A DNA stretch of 64,000 bases, from NCBI GenBank assembly GCA_014529385.2, contig CM043959.1:10690809-10754808 (forward strand), given 5' to 3'. Positions 48,559 to 60,164 of this stretch are shown one piece after another (the first letter of the stretch is position 1; each line of letters opens with the position of its first letter). The notes beneath the pieces are model-generated. The model was given only the letters and a program-made list of their open reading frames with translations, ran no database searches and was not told the origin of the DNA. The DNA comes from Adiantum capillus-veneris (Eukaryota > Streptophyta > Polypodiopsida > Polypodiales > Pteridaceae). The position numbers were made by a program, and so were the translations under genes.

Positions 48559-50855
48559 TGGAGATAAGGAATGGGGGAACACACTTGGCACAACAACAAA
48601 GGCCTCTCTATAGCTCACGGTATCCACAGCACCCCTATCCTCTCAGAAAACACCTTCAAAACACACCTTACACTAGCAGACCACCGCCTGCTCGTTTCCC
48701 AATACTTACACACTCCACAAGACCACCGCACAATACCCACTTGCTGCCACGGTCTGTTTTTGCCCTTACACATGCACATAGCCACTCAATCTCACTCTCT
48801 CGCACAAAGCACCCTCAATCCGGGGGGGCACACACATCCACACTGCCGGCACCGTGGGGGAACACAAGAGGAGGGGAAAGATAAGGGGGAAAGGACATCA
48901 AATAGGGCAATAGTGGCTTGATTATACTTCAAGAGGCATATATAAAGCTTACAATGCCATTGTAATGGCCATTTTCAAGAAAAGTTACAAAGGGGATTGG
49001 CAAGCATACTCCTCTGCCAAAAAACTCCACTCTGGAGGCTTCAAACGCACAAAAAAGGCCCTAATTTGATTAAAATTTGACTTTTATAGTGGGGGGTCTT
49101 CAACTCTTGAAACTGCTCTCTCATTGGGCCATCTGCAACCTTAATTTGGCATTTTTTGGAAGGAGGCAGCCGCCTCATTTTCATCCAGTCTCTAGCGGCA
49201 CTCTTTGGTTTGTGCTTGAAGGGGAGGGGGGGGTGCACTAGCGATGTCGCTAGTGCCCCTAGGCATTTTTTATTTTTCATTTTGCTTCATTTCTCTCTTT
49301 CTACTTACCCCCACCTGCTTTGACCGGCTTTGACCGTCCACCCAATCCTTTGCACATGGCCGCCCCCTTGGGCGGCCTTTGAATGCCCTCTCTCTCTCTT
49401 ACACATGACTTGCCCCTTGGGCTCTCTCTCTCTCTTCTACCCAATTCCCTTCTTGGAGGCCCTCGACTGACCCTTAGCTCACCTTCTTTCCCTCCCTCAT
49501 CCCATGCCCATAGGACACGTCCCCTTGTGCCCTCTGCTCACATGAACACCCAGCCGCTCTCTTTCAAACCTCCCTTTATGAATTCACCCTCACCACTAGT
49601 GATGTCGCTAGTGGAGACGGGGTCTTGTCATGCCTTCTCCTCAAAAATTTGGGGCCGATATGGCCGGCCAGGTGAAATTTCCTCTTGGAGGGATGTGCCA
49701 CATCATTGTTAATTGCACAAACGCACCACCATAGAGAGCACCCCTAGTGGCCAACGCGCCACCATATCGGCCCAAAACGCCCGTTGGTGGAGCTCTGCTA
49801 TCACAGCGCCCGTAGGCAGCTCGCCATGGCCCACACGCTCAAAGGGAGCACCCTCTCTACTACACAATAATAATTGATGGTCACGCTCCACCTTATATAC
49901 CCCTACCCTCTACAATACGGACCCGCATGTGGGTTTATTGTGACGCCACATGATAGTACGAGGTGACATACACCCTTGAGGGCCTCCAACCTCATAACTT
50001 TACAAAAAAGTCAAGGAGAAAAAACCTTTCTATCCCAGCTTTGGACATTTGCCATTTGATGCCCACCGGTCAAATGACCGAGCCACAAACTCATGCCAAA
50101 ATATCAGGCCCTAGACTCCGATCTCCCTTGCCTTGCCGCATTTTGACTCCCATGAGCTCTCAAATCAAGGTCGCAAAAGAACACAAAAAGTATCTGATGT
50201 CGCACCGTCTGCGATTGATGCTGACTTCTTGCAACCATATCTTGTTGATCACAGGAATCTGATTAACAAGTGGTCAACTTCTACGGACTTCATAGGTCAT
50301 GTACCACTTTCTTGAACTTGGTCGAGGCCCAAAAAATGCCAGATGGCACGATTTCCCATGCGGTCAAGTGGACCCGTACTGGCCCCCGATAAATATTGAA
50401 TTGACCATAACTAGCAATGCAGAGCTCCAATTTGCAATTCGAGAAGACAGGCATGCTCTATAGCTCAAGCACTACGCATATATTCAGTGATCGCTGCTTT
50501 GGCCACATGTTCCTTAGTTGCCCTATCCGTCGAGGATCTACTAGACCTTCTATCTTTAAACTACATTATCTTGCACATCGGTGCTCCATTTGACGAGCCG
50601 TCTAGACTAGCTTCTAGAGCACATCAAACCCCACATTCTAAAGCACAATCATATTACTTAAAGCATCTTCACTTGTCATCCCAATTGAGCCACTTTGGAA
50701 CCTTTTTGGCCTAAAATCCGCACCTAGCATACTTTCCCGTTTCCACTAGTCTGTCGAGGGACTTCATACCTACTCTAGCCTTCTACACTACACCTGCCTA
50801 CAGCCTTAGCCTAGCATTATACACTTTCCAACTTGGACCAACTTTCGTTGCACCA
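48559..50855 (-). repeat. 3' LTR of the gag-only element
   Basis: Matches 53009-55321 with scattered differences. It contains the hairpin CACTAGCGA-TG-TCGCTAGTG at 49236-49255, next to a G-rich run, and a variant at 49594-49613. Confidence 0.8.
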
Positions 50856-50875
50856 TCATTGCCCACCCCCTAGTT
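50856..50875 (-). other. Probable polypurine tract
   Basis: The minus strand reads AACTAGGGGGTGGGCAATGA and then the LTR start TGGTGCAAC. Confidence 0.5.
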
Positions 50876-52129
50876 AAACATTTATGTTCAACCACACAAA
50901 GGCTTATTGAAGTAAAAAAAAACTGCCACACCAAACACACACTCTGTATACCACAAAACCACCTAGCATATGTAAAAAACCCTCCAGCTATTACCCGCCA
51001 TTTCTTCTCATGCGGGTTGCCCAACCCCTTGCTTTACCTTTTTATGATCTAACCAAATCAAACATCTGCCATTGGTCATCTTCACTTGCTAATAGCATCT
51101 TCCTATAGTCATGCACTCCCGCACACATCCAATTGTCCATATAGCTTGGTCTCGACGTACCTCCCTCACTCCAGGTACCAGAAGCCAATTTTCCACCTCA
51201 AACAAAACATCATCGAGCATACAATCATGCTCATCCATACCACCACTTTCATCAGACATATCCGACCCTACCTCCCAACCATCTAAAATGGCCTATGAAG
51301 GGCACTACAATTGATACGCATGCTCCCCCACACCAGCCTCTGTCAGCACAACCATAAAAGTAGACTCTTGCTCTTCCAAAGAAGCCTCCAGCTATGGAGG
51401 GACTAGCCCTTGCATCAACTGTATCGTGGCCAAAGCTTTCCCAATGAGCACCTGTGCTTATCCATCCATTTCACCTACTGGGTCATCAAACCACAATCAT
51501 CCTCATCATCCAAGCATACATGTCCAAAAGACTCGATACCTAAGGCATCATCCATCTACACTGGATCCCCCTCACCTTCCATACGTGTGGTATCCTTTTG
51601 GCCATCCAAGCAAATAGAGCCATATGGCTCCACAACATCTCCTGCTGATCGATTCTTTTGACCTTTCCTCCTTCCATAGTCACAGCAGCTCTCTCCTTCT
51701 GGGGAAACCCCTGTACCTATTATACAACCAAAGTATAATCCACATCTACCTTGACGAACATCGTCATCAACATGGTGTCTCACAGCACCCTCACCTGCAT
51801 ATCTTCATTCCCAAACTTCAACACTCTTACCTACTCTTCATTTGTAGCAACTACCACCACATCTTTTTGCATATAACAAGGTAATTCTACCTTTACAAGC
51901 ACAGGCTCCTCAGAATCCATCTCCTTGTCATAGAATTTGGATCCATCATCAAGGATACCCTCTTTACTTCTCTCCCAAAAGCTAGAGTTGGTGTTCTCAC
52001 CATCATCACCTTAAGTGAACTCGGTATCAGCATCTTCATCATCTCTTTTCTCTATAAGAGCTGGACCATCATCTTGCCCACTTTCATCATCCAATTCCAA
52101 GCTCTTGGCACCCCCAACTTGGCCACAAT
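50876..52129. other. Interior of the gag-only element without recognisable domains
   Basis: Open frames of 60-90 codons on both strands show no protease, RT or integrase motif. On the minus strand the gag frame decays into this stretch. Confidence 0.5.
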
Positions 52130-52993
52130 CTACCACCCTTTTGTACAAGCACTCCACAAGAACAACCCTATTTCTTCAAGCTGCTTTGGGCACTGAGCAT
52201 CTACCAACTCCTTTGTGCATAGGTTCTCCTTGACCAAAGGCTCATCTTCATTGATGAGCTCCTCTACAATCAACATATGCATCTGACAAACAGGTAACTC
52301 CCACGGAGCATAATCTATTAAAGGCCTTACCTCAACATGCTCCACCCTCCGCATATTTGGCACCATCCTTGGTCGGTCCACCAAACACTTGGTCGTCGTC
52401 ATAGGCATATAATCTGTAGGCTTCAACAAGCCTAACTCCAATTTTCTCTTCACTTTCCTACTCTTTATCCTGGAAACTCTCATAACCTCAGTATAGCTTC
52501 TCGGCTCTTCATAATCAACCTTTTCTCAAACACAAGGATGCAGACAAGCTAGGAACTTCTCCAGCTTGAAACAATCCGCATTGATCACTCCGGTGACAAC
52601 AACCAAATCCTTCCAGCTTGCTTTGAACTTATCAAGAAAAGCATCAAAATTTTCACTTACTTCTTGCCATAGCCTCTTGATCTTTGCATCCGCTTCAGCA
52701 GTAGCCGACACCACTTTATGAAACTGGCACAAAAACTTCCCTCAAAAACCAGCCCGATCATGCTTATCCACAGCTTCTAGACCATCGAACTATGCCTTTG
52801 CTTTACCTTGTAGCACCAATGGAACTGTCTCCACCTTTTCTTTATCACTTTGCATCTACAATGAAAGCATAAATAGCTCAAAATCTGCAAGCCATTCGTC
52901 TGCATCTTCATCACCATGGAAAATGGGACCAACACTCTGCCACATCTTGAATTACAAACTCAACATTGGGGAGCAATTAGTGTGCTCCTCCAT
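52130..52993 (-). pseudogene. gag: Gag remnant of the non-autonomous element
   Basis: The ATG at 52993 opens 15 bases after the LTR end (MEEHTNCSPMLSL, then a stop). The same frame continues with DADEWLADFELFMLSL, DKEKVETVPLVLQGKAKA and AKIKRLWQEVSENFDAFLDK, the layout of a retrotransposon gag domain. It ends as a Lys/Glu-rich tail with LELGLLKPTDYMPM and LVDRPRMVPNMRRVEHVEV. At least five in-frame stops occur, several where Trp or Gln would be expected. No zinc knuckle is seen. Confidence 0.65.
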
Positions 52994-53008
52994 GGGGGCA
53001 CCAAAAGA

Positions 53009-55321
53009 TGGAAAAGGGGAATGGGAGAACACACACGGCACAAGAACAAAGGCCTCTCTATGGATCCGCATATCCACAACACCCCTATCCTTTCAGAAAA
53101 CACCTTCAAAACACACCTTACAGTAGTAGACCACCGCCTGCTCTTTTCCCAATGCTTACACACTCCACAAGACCATCACACAACGCACACTTGCTTCCAT
53201 GGTCTGTTTCCACCCTTACACATGCACACAGCCGCTCAATCTCACTCTCCTTGCACAAAGCACCATCGGTCCGGGGGGGCACACACATCCACACTGCCGC
53301 CACCGCGAGGGAACACGAGAGGAGGAGAAAGGGAAGGGGGGGAGGGGAAATGACAACAAATAGGGAAATAGTGGCTTGATTATACTTCAAGAGGCATGTA
53401 CAAAGCTTGCAATGCCATCACAATGGCCATTTTCAAGAAAAGTTACAAAAGGGATTGACAGGCACACTCCTCTGCCAAAAAACTTCACTCTGCAGGCTTC
53501 AAATGGCACAAAAAAGCCCCTAATTTGATTAAAATTTGACTTTTATAGTGGGGGGTCTTCAACTTTTGAAACTGCTCTCTCATTGGACCATCTACAACCT
53601 TAATTTGGCATTTTTTGGAAGGAGGGAACTGCCTCATTTTCATCTGCTCTCTAGCTGCACTCTTTGGTTTGTGCTTGAAGGGGGGGGGGGGGGGGGGGGG
53701 GGGGGGGGTGCACTAGCGATGTCGCTAGTGCCCCTAGGCATTTTTCATTTTTCATTTTTCATTTTTCATTTTGCTTAATTTCTCTCTCTCTTCCTCTCTT
53801 TCTACTTACCCCCACCAGCTTTGACCGTCCACCCAAGCCTTTGCACATGGCAGCCCCCTTGGGCGGCCTTTGAATGCCCTCTCTCTCTCTTACACATGAC
53901 CTGACCCTTGGGCTCTCTCTCTCTCTCTTCTACCCAATTCCCTTCTTGGACGCCCTCAATTGGCCCTTAGCTCACCTTCTTTCCCTCTCTCATCCCATGC
54001 CCATAGGATACGTCCCCTTGTGCCCTTTGCTCACATGAACACCCGACCGCTCTCTTTGAAACCTCCCTTTATGAATTCACCCTCACCCCTAGCTATGTCG
54101 GTAGTGGGGATGGGGTCTTGGCATGTCTTCTCCTCAAAAAGTTGGGCCAGGTCAAAGTGCCCATTGGAGGGATGCACCACATCATCGTCCAATTGCGTGA
54201 ATGCACCACCATAGAGAGTGTCCCCAGCGGCTAACGAACCACCGTATCGGCCCAAAACATTGATTGCATGCTGAGCTCTGCTAGCACAGTGCCCACACGC
54301 AGCTTGCCATGGCCCACATGCTCGAAGGGAGCACCCTATCTACTACACAATACCAATTGATGGTCACGCTCCACCTTATATACCCCTACCCTCTACAATA
54401 CAGACCTGCATATGAGTTTATTGTGATGCCATATGGCAGTACAAGGTGACATACCCCCTTGAGGGCCTCCAACCTCAAAACTTTACAAAAATGTCAAGGA
54501 GAAAAAGCCTTTCTATCCCAGCTTTGGGCATTTGCCATTTAATGCCCACCGGTGAGACGACCGAGCCACAAACTCATGCCAAAAGATTAGGCCCTCGACT
54601 TTCAATCTCCCTCACCTTGCCACGTTTTGACTCCCATGAGCTCTGAAATCAAGGCCGCAAAAGAACACAAAAAGCATATGATGTCGCATCGTCTGCAATT
54701 GACGCTGACTTCTTGCAGTTGTATCTTGCTGATCAGGAATTTGATGATTAAGCGGTCGACTTCTGTGGACTTCATAGGTCGTGTACCACATTATCGAACT
54801 TGGTCGCCTCCCAAAAAATGCCAGATGGCACGATTTCCCATGCGGTCAAGTGGGCTCATAACTAGACCCCGACAAATATTGAACTGACCATGACTAGCAA
54901 TGCAGAGCTCCAATTCGCAATCCGAGAAGACAAGCATGCTCCATAATTAAAGCACTATGCATGTATCCACTGATCCCTACTTTGGCCACCTGTTCCCCAG
55001 TTGGCCTATCCGTGGGGGATCTGCTAGACCTTCTATCTTTAAATTGCAGTGTCTTGCACATCAGAGCTCCATGATGAGCCGTCTCGACTGGCTTCTAGAG
55101 CACATCGAACCCCACATTCTACTTCGGGCACCTTTACTTGTCATCTTAAACTGAGCCACTTTGGAGCCTTTTTGGCCTAAAAAGCGCACCTGGCAGACCT
55201 TCTCGTTTCCACTAGTCTGCCCAGGGACTTCATACCTGCTCTAGCCTTTTGCATTACACCTGCCTGCAGCCTTAGCCTAGCATTGCACACTTTCCACCTT
55301 GGACCAACTTTGGCTTCACCA
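53009..55321 (-). repeat. 5' LTR of the gag-only element
   Basis: Matches 48559-50855. On the minus strand it is followed by TCTTTTGGTGCCCCCATGG, where TGGTGCCCC may be an unusual PBS. It carries a run of 29 G at 53680-53708 where the other LTR has a shorter, interrupted one. Confidence 0.8.
53680..53708. repeat. Poly(G) run of 29 bases next to a hairpin
   Basis: Uninterrupted G tract followed at 53711-53730 by the 9-bp-arm inverted repeat CACTAGCGA/TCGCTAGTG. Confidence 0.9.
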
Positions 55322-55710
55322 ACGTGTGTGATGTTGTTTTTAGACTTATATGTATACACAAAAGAAAATAACATTTCAAAAGACAATTGGCTTTAGACAA
55401 AGGAAAATGATTAGCACAAAAACAACTCAGTCTTTGATTCATTTTTGTACATCATAGTGAGAATGAGGTATCATTCTAGAATTTTGTACATAAGATATTC
55501 AAGAGCAACTTATTCCGAAGTGAAAGAGGCCAGGTTTGATAGTGATGGAAACCAGCTTAGCCAAAAAGATCCTAAGTAAAGATAGAGTCCTAACATGCAT
55601 CCATATAAACAAGATAACAGATTTTTTAGCCTTGAATACGTATTACATGTGTCAACAAACCTATCAGTTATTATCCATGTCCCACTTAAAACCTTTTTAA
55701 CTTATACCTA
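55322..55710. repeat. Dispersed repeat, copy B right part
   Basis: Continues 48345-48558 and matches copy A at about 46925-47340. Confidence 0.65.
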
Positions 55711-55783
55711 CCATCCATGTATTGTTGAATATTAGCAAATATCCATTCTCAGAACAATAAGCCTCAGATGAAAGTGACATGTG

Positions 55784-55815
<32 letters not shown>

Positions 55816-58800
55816 CCTTCCCCCATCCCGGAGGAGAGATCCATTTGGTGGAGGATAGTCCACCAAGTGGACCTATCCCCCACCAATTGCAATAAATAAT
55901 GGTTGAAAGTTGTAAAGCTTTAAAAATCATGTTGCTTGCAAAAGAAATTCAATAATTATACTTCAATCATATATTATGTGTTGAAAAGGGTTTTGATATG
56001 AGAATATCAATCTCTAAAAGGGGTCCTCCACGAAGGAAAGTATGCCAAATAGATGTACCCTGTTTATCATTTTTCTAGTTGATACAACAAATTGTCATCA
56101 TGTTGGTCTCTCTAGTATACTCCGATCTTTCCAAACAAAGATAAGTTGAATGCCTAACCCTATACATAGGGGTGGAACATTCCATCTATATCATTCTATT
56201 TGAGCAGACACCATTTATCATATTGACATGCATCATTGAGGGTAGCCCAATATTATAGATCTCTTATTAGTCAAGGGATATGTAACCCTAATTGTACTCC
56301 CATTTTAGGGTTCTAAAACCCATATTTTGACAAAAATCATTTGATTAAGGTTTGAATAAATTGAGTATTAATTTAGGATTAAATATAACAGACATTATGC
56401 ACTCCATTGATTAGGGTATAAATACCCATATCCTAACAAAAATCATTTGAATAAAGCCAAGATAAACTGGAGTAGTTGTATTATTATTTAATATGTTATT
56501 TAATTACATTTGCTAAGTATTGTACTAGTCTAACCAAAGACTAGTAGGGAGACATAGTGTGTGTGTTTATGTATGAAAATCCCTTCATCTATGAACCATA
56601 CTTAGATAATTACATTAAATAATACATTAAATAACAATACCTTTACATAACATAAAATTGTATACATAGTTTGTAAATAAATTCTTGTCCCAATTTTTTC
56701 AATATACCAAACTACATCTCCTAGCCAGTTTATTGATCTAGATTCAAACTTTGGTCTTTGACAATTACAAAATAGGATCTTCTATATGTGTCCCTCCCTT
56801 GGGATAAGCCTCCACTACACCTACAAGAAGAAGGATCCAACTATTATCCACATTCATAAAATAGCATGCAATTATAAGTGGCTATGCTTGTGTGATTACA
56901 GGTGTCAAAATTGGGTCCAATTGTTATCCATGTCACACCTGCAAAATTATCTTACAACCTACCATACAAACTATTATTTATTTTCAACCATATACCAAAG
57001 TCAACATACGTCAAATGTATCAAATAAGCCAAGTAGAATCCTTTTTTTTTCAAAAAATTGGGTAGTATCATGTTTGTATTTTGGAGAAATTATCAAAAAC
57101 ATCAGTAATTGCCATCTCTTTGGAGACCCTCATAAGAGGATTAAGGCTTTTAAACAAAATTGAAAACTTTAAGTAGTCATGTACTCATAAGAACTTTGCA
57201 TTTACTTTTTAACTTATTTAACTTCACTCGCCATACAGATTATTATCTCCTTGCTTAATGTATTTTGGGACTTCATCAAAGGAGGATCTATTATTCCAAG
57301 TTAGTGTAGGGACTCCATTTGGGCTCAAAAGAATTGTCCTATAAAGCCCATTGTGCTCATAATTGATCCATTGTACGACACATTCATGGAGAAAAATGAT
57401 AGCTTTAAAAATTGAGTTGGCTTTGACTCCTTTTCACCCTGATGTGAATCAATATTTACCAAACAGAATAGGCTATGGATAAAGTATACCAATGTATTCA
57501 ATGCTTAGCTATAGTCGCCCAAGGGTTAGCAAGGCTTGGTCATCTAGATAAGTGTGTATGTGTGTGTTCCAATAACAATATAAAATAAAATAAACACCAA
57601 AAAATCCTTTCATATCACAAAAGACACTAGAAACTATGTCAATGGAAAGGTGGTATAATTCCCATTTATAGTACAGAACGGTCTTTATACTTAAGTGTTG
57701 AAATCAAGAGCCAGAAGATATAATAGTTTGCTATCTTCAAGCTAAGGAACTTTGAAAACCATATTGAGAAGGTAACCCTCACAAGGGTTTTCAATAACCG
57801 GACAATGGATGATCTTCTATTATTGTTGCAGTTGTTGTTGTAATCCCAAGGAAAAAATCTCTTACTTGTCACCATCCAAGAAACACAAGCCCGTCAGAAC
57901 TGGCATTACTTGGGAAGACAAGTGTCAACGACTCCCTCCCCTTGTTATTGGTGTCAAAAATTACAACAAAAACTAACAACATAACATAGATCAAATATTA
58001 TATTAAAAGATTGAGCAGTTTATTTTTTATATTGTTTGCATCATTTAATTCCAGAAAAAATCGGACAGCATCTCCTTTGTAAATTGGATCAATTCTCAAA
58101 AGTCCAATCTAATGCCATCTCATATGAGACCCCACTTGAGGATTAAGGCTCTTTTAACAATTATTGGATTAATTTCAAATCAAATTACAAACCTTTGTTT
58201 CAAAAATTTTGCATTTATCCATCAAGAAAGGATAGCATCAGACAGATTTGTGAATTCACTACTATATACTTACCTTCATCAAAAGTGAGCTCTTGCATAG
58301 AAGTACAATTTAAGAGAATTGATTTATACTAGTATCGGCAATAAATCGTATTGCATCCTTCTTCTACAATGTTACCGCTATGCATATGTTTTTGCTAGCC
58401 TTGAACACAAGATTAGTTAGTTCCAAGCTAATAAACTTGGTTAAGGTAGCCTTGAAATGATTCAATACCTTCCCATTTCATAGTACATTATCCAATCCAA
58501 AACCGATTCCAGAAGATATACAATATATAAAGTCATTTATATTTATACATACCTATAAATGAGATACCAAAGGATAGTACCTTATGTGGCTATACAAAGA
58601 CATGTTTTAGGATCTAAACCACCCCACAATTTGATGCTCAACATCATATATCCACTGACTATAAGTTTCCAGGTCAGATGTTGATAATGGTGACATCACA
58701 TGAAAAATCTGCTAGTCAAACAGGGTTTCTATTTACATCAAAGAGAACCCTGAAAACTCAATCCACAATCAGTCCAAAATCATTGTGATAACCTAGTATG

Positions 58801-59013
58801 ACAGCCAGTTTGTTTAAGTAAAGAATTTGTGAGTTGTCCATCAAGGACTGTGTAAAGATCTTAGTGTCCTTAGTGTAACTTTGAATGTTTAAGTTGGGCA
58901 GCATGCTATTTACATACAGATTGTATTTTCAAAAAAAACCAGTCATTACCACTTCTTCCAAAATTCTTACCAAAGGCATAAGAATACCTATATAATTAAT
59001 TGAGCTTGAAAGA
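55711..59013. other. AT-rich noncoding sequence
   Basis: No gene recognised. (TG)n at 55784-55813. Weak local duplications: an ACAAAAATCATTTGA motif near 56,330 and 56,435, and a GAGGATTAAGGCT segment near 57,135 and 58,137. Confidence 0.45.
55784..55813. repeat. (TG)n microsatellite
   Basis: About 14 TG units. Confidence 0.95.
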
Positions 59014-59148
59014 TCAATAATACCTCAAGCTAGTAAGTAAAAATTTAGAACTAACACAATCTATGTAAACCCACTCTGAGTGTTGAGCTGCAATCTGTGG
59101 CTGTGTGCCTACGATGAACCACACTTGGCTGGTTCTCAAGTTCGCAAC

Positions 59149-59415
59149 CGAGTGACAATTCCAAGTTAGACGAACAATTTGCAAAATGTCAATCCGCATC
59201 AGAGTAGTACAACAATCTGTCATAATAGTTCAGTATATATGTCTAAATCAGTATATATGTCTAAATCAATAAAAGAAAAAATTGATATTTCAATCGAGTG
59301 ACAATTCCAAGTTAGACGAACAAGTTGCAATATGTCAATCCGCATCAGAGTAGTACGACAATCTGTCATAATAGTTCAGTATATTTGTCTAAATCAGTAA
59401 AGCAAAAATTGAGAT
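59149..59415. repeat. 146-bp tandem duplication
   Basis: GAGTGACAATTCCAAGTTAG starts at 59150 and again at 59296. The two units differ at only a few positions. Within unit 1, TATATGTCTAAATCA is itself doubled. Confidence 0.9.
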
Positions 59416-59518
59416 TCTAACTAAATGTACTCCATTCCATTGGGAGCTTGTTTGATGTAGAGTCGTATCAAGAATGAGATAGATTGGAGGATTATGCATT
59501 CAATGGATTGCATCATAG

Positions 59519-60164
59519 AGGGGCTTCTACCAAGAAGCTATCATGTATGTTATGGAAAAACATATAGTGAGGTATTATCAACCGCAGATACAAGAATGGC
59601 TTGCTGACCTGGTCAGGCATAGTAGCCAAGCTCAAGATATAATAGTGTCAAGCCAGATTAGTTTGGTAAGCATTCCTGAACTTACGATAAAGGAATTCAC
59701 AATGTGTTTAATAACAGATACCCTAGACCGGCTTTGAACATCATTCAGGCTTATGTACTGTAATATAACCAAGTTGATTTCTAGTGAGGACAGGGTCAGA
59801 TCCATATATTTTATCAAGTTTCCATTAACATTCATATGCCTTAATTTGTATGAAAATTTATATTTGCAACACTTTGTTTGAAGCACTATGTAAGAGAATA
59901 TCCCCAGTCATAAAAGCTAACCATCTGCACAATACCATCTTAACTTAAACAAGCATGAAAAAGATATGTACTGAGTAGGTGCGACAGCACCTACCTGAAT
60001 CACAAGCTTCTTGTGTTGTAGTAGTGGAGATTCCAAATACCCATAGTGTCAGGGGAGTCTTCTTGGATGAGAATCATCAGGATTTTCAAAGAAGGTTATA
60101 TTGTCAAGTGATGCTAGTTGGAAGAATTCCGTTTGATCCGAAGAGAGCAAGGTTGATTCCCACT
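59519..60164 (+). CDS. Possible host-gene exons (join 59519-59665, 59979-60164)
   Basis: Exon A (49 codons) follows CATCATAG and ends TTG|GTAAGC; it encodes RGFYQEAIMYVMEKHIVRYY and QPQIQEWLADLVRHSSQAQD. Exon B (62 codons) follows GAGTAG and ends ACT|GTATGAG; it encodes VVVVEIPNTHSVRG and LYCQVMLVGRIPFDPKRARL. Both exons are phase 0 at both ends and keep one frame across the splice. Composition is protein-like, and no retroelement motif is present. I do not recognise the family. No further exons could be assigned, so this may be a fragment of a gene or a pseudogene. Confidence 0.35.

Larger units (their letters stand above)
48559..55321 (-). mobile_element. Gag-only non-autonomous LTR element with 2.3-kb LTRs
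   Basis: Two direct repeats (48559-50855 and 53009-55321) bound a 2.15-kb interior that carries only a gag remnant on the minus strand, so the right copy is the 5' LTR. On the minus strand the LTR starts TGGTG and ends TCTCCA/TTTCCA. ACGT flanks both ends (48555-48558, 55322-55325). The site lies in a dispersed repeat whose unoccupied relative is at 46699-47340. No RT, integrase or protease is seen. This resembles the TR-GAG class of plant elements. Confidence 0.7.

Noticed and set aside
53007-53390. Overlapping His/Pro/Thr-rich ORFs in the right LTR
   Set aside because: Equivalent frames occur in the left LTR at 48546-48921 but differ by shifts, and all six frames look similar. This is LTR sequence, not a conserved protein.
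48345-55710. Treating the 2.3-kb repeats as a segmental duplication rather than LTRs
   Set aside because: They have TG/CA ends, a PPT on the inner side of the left copy, a gag frame starting right after the right copy, and ACGT flanks at the outer ends.
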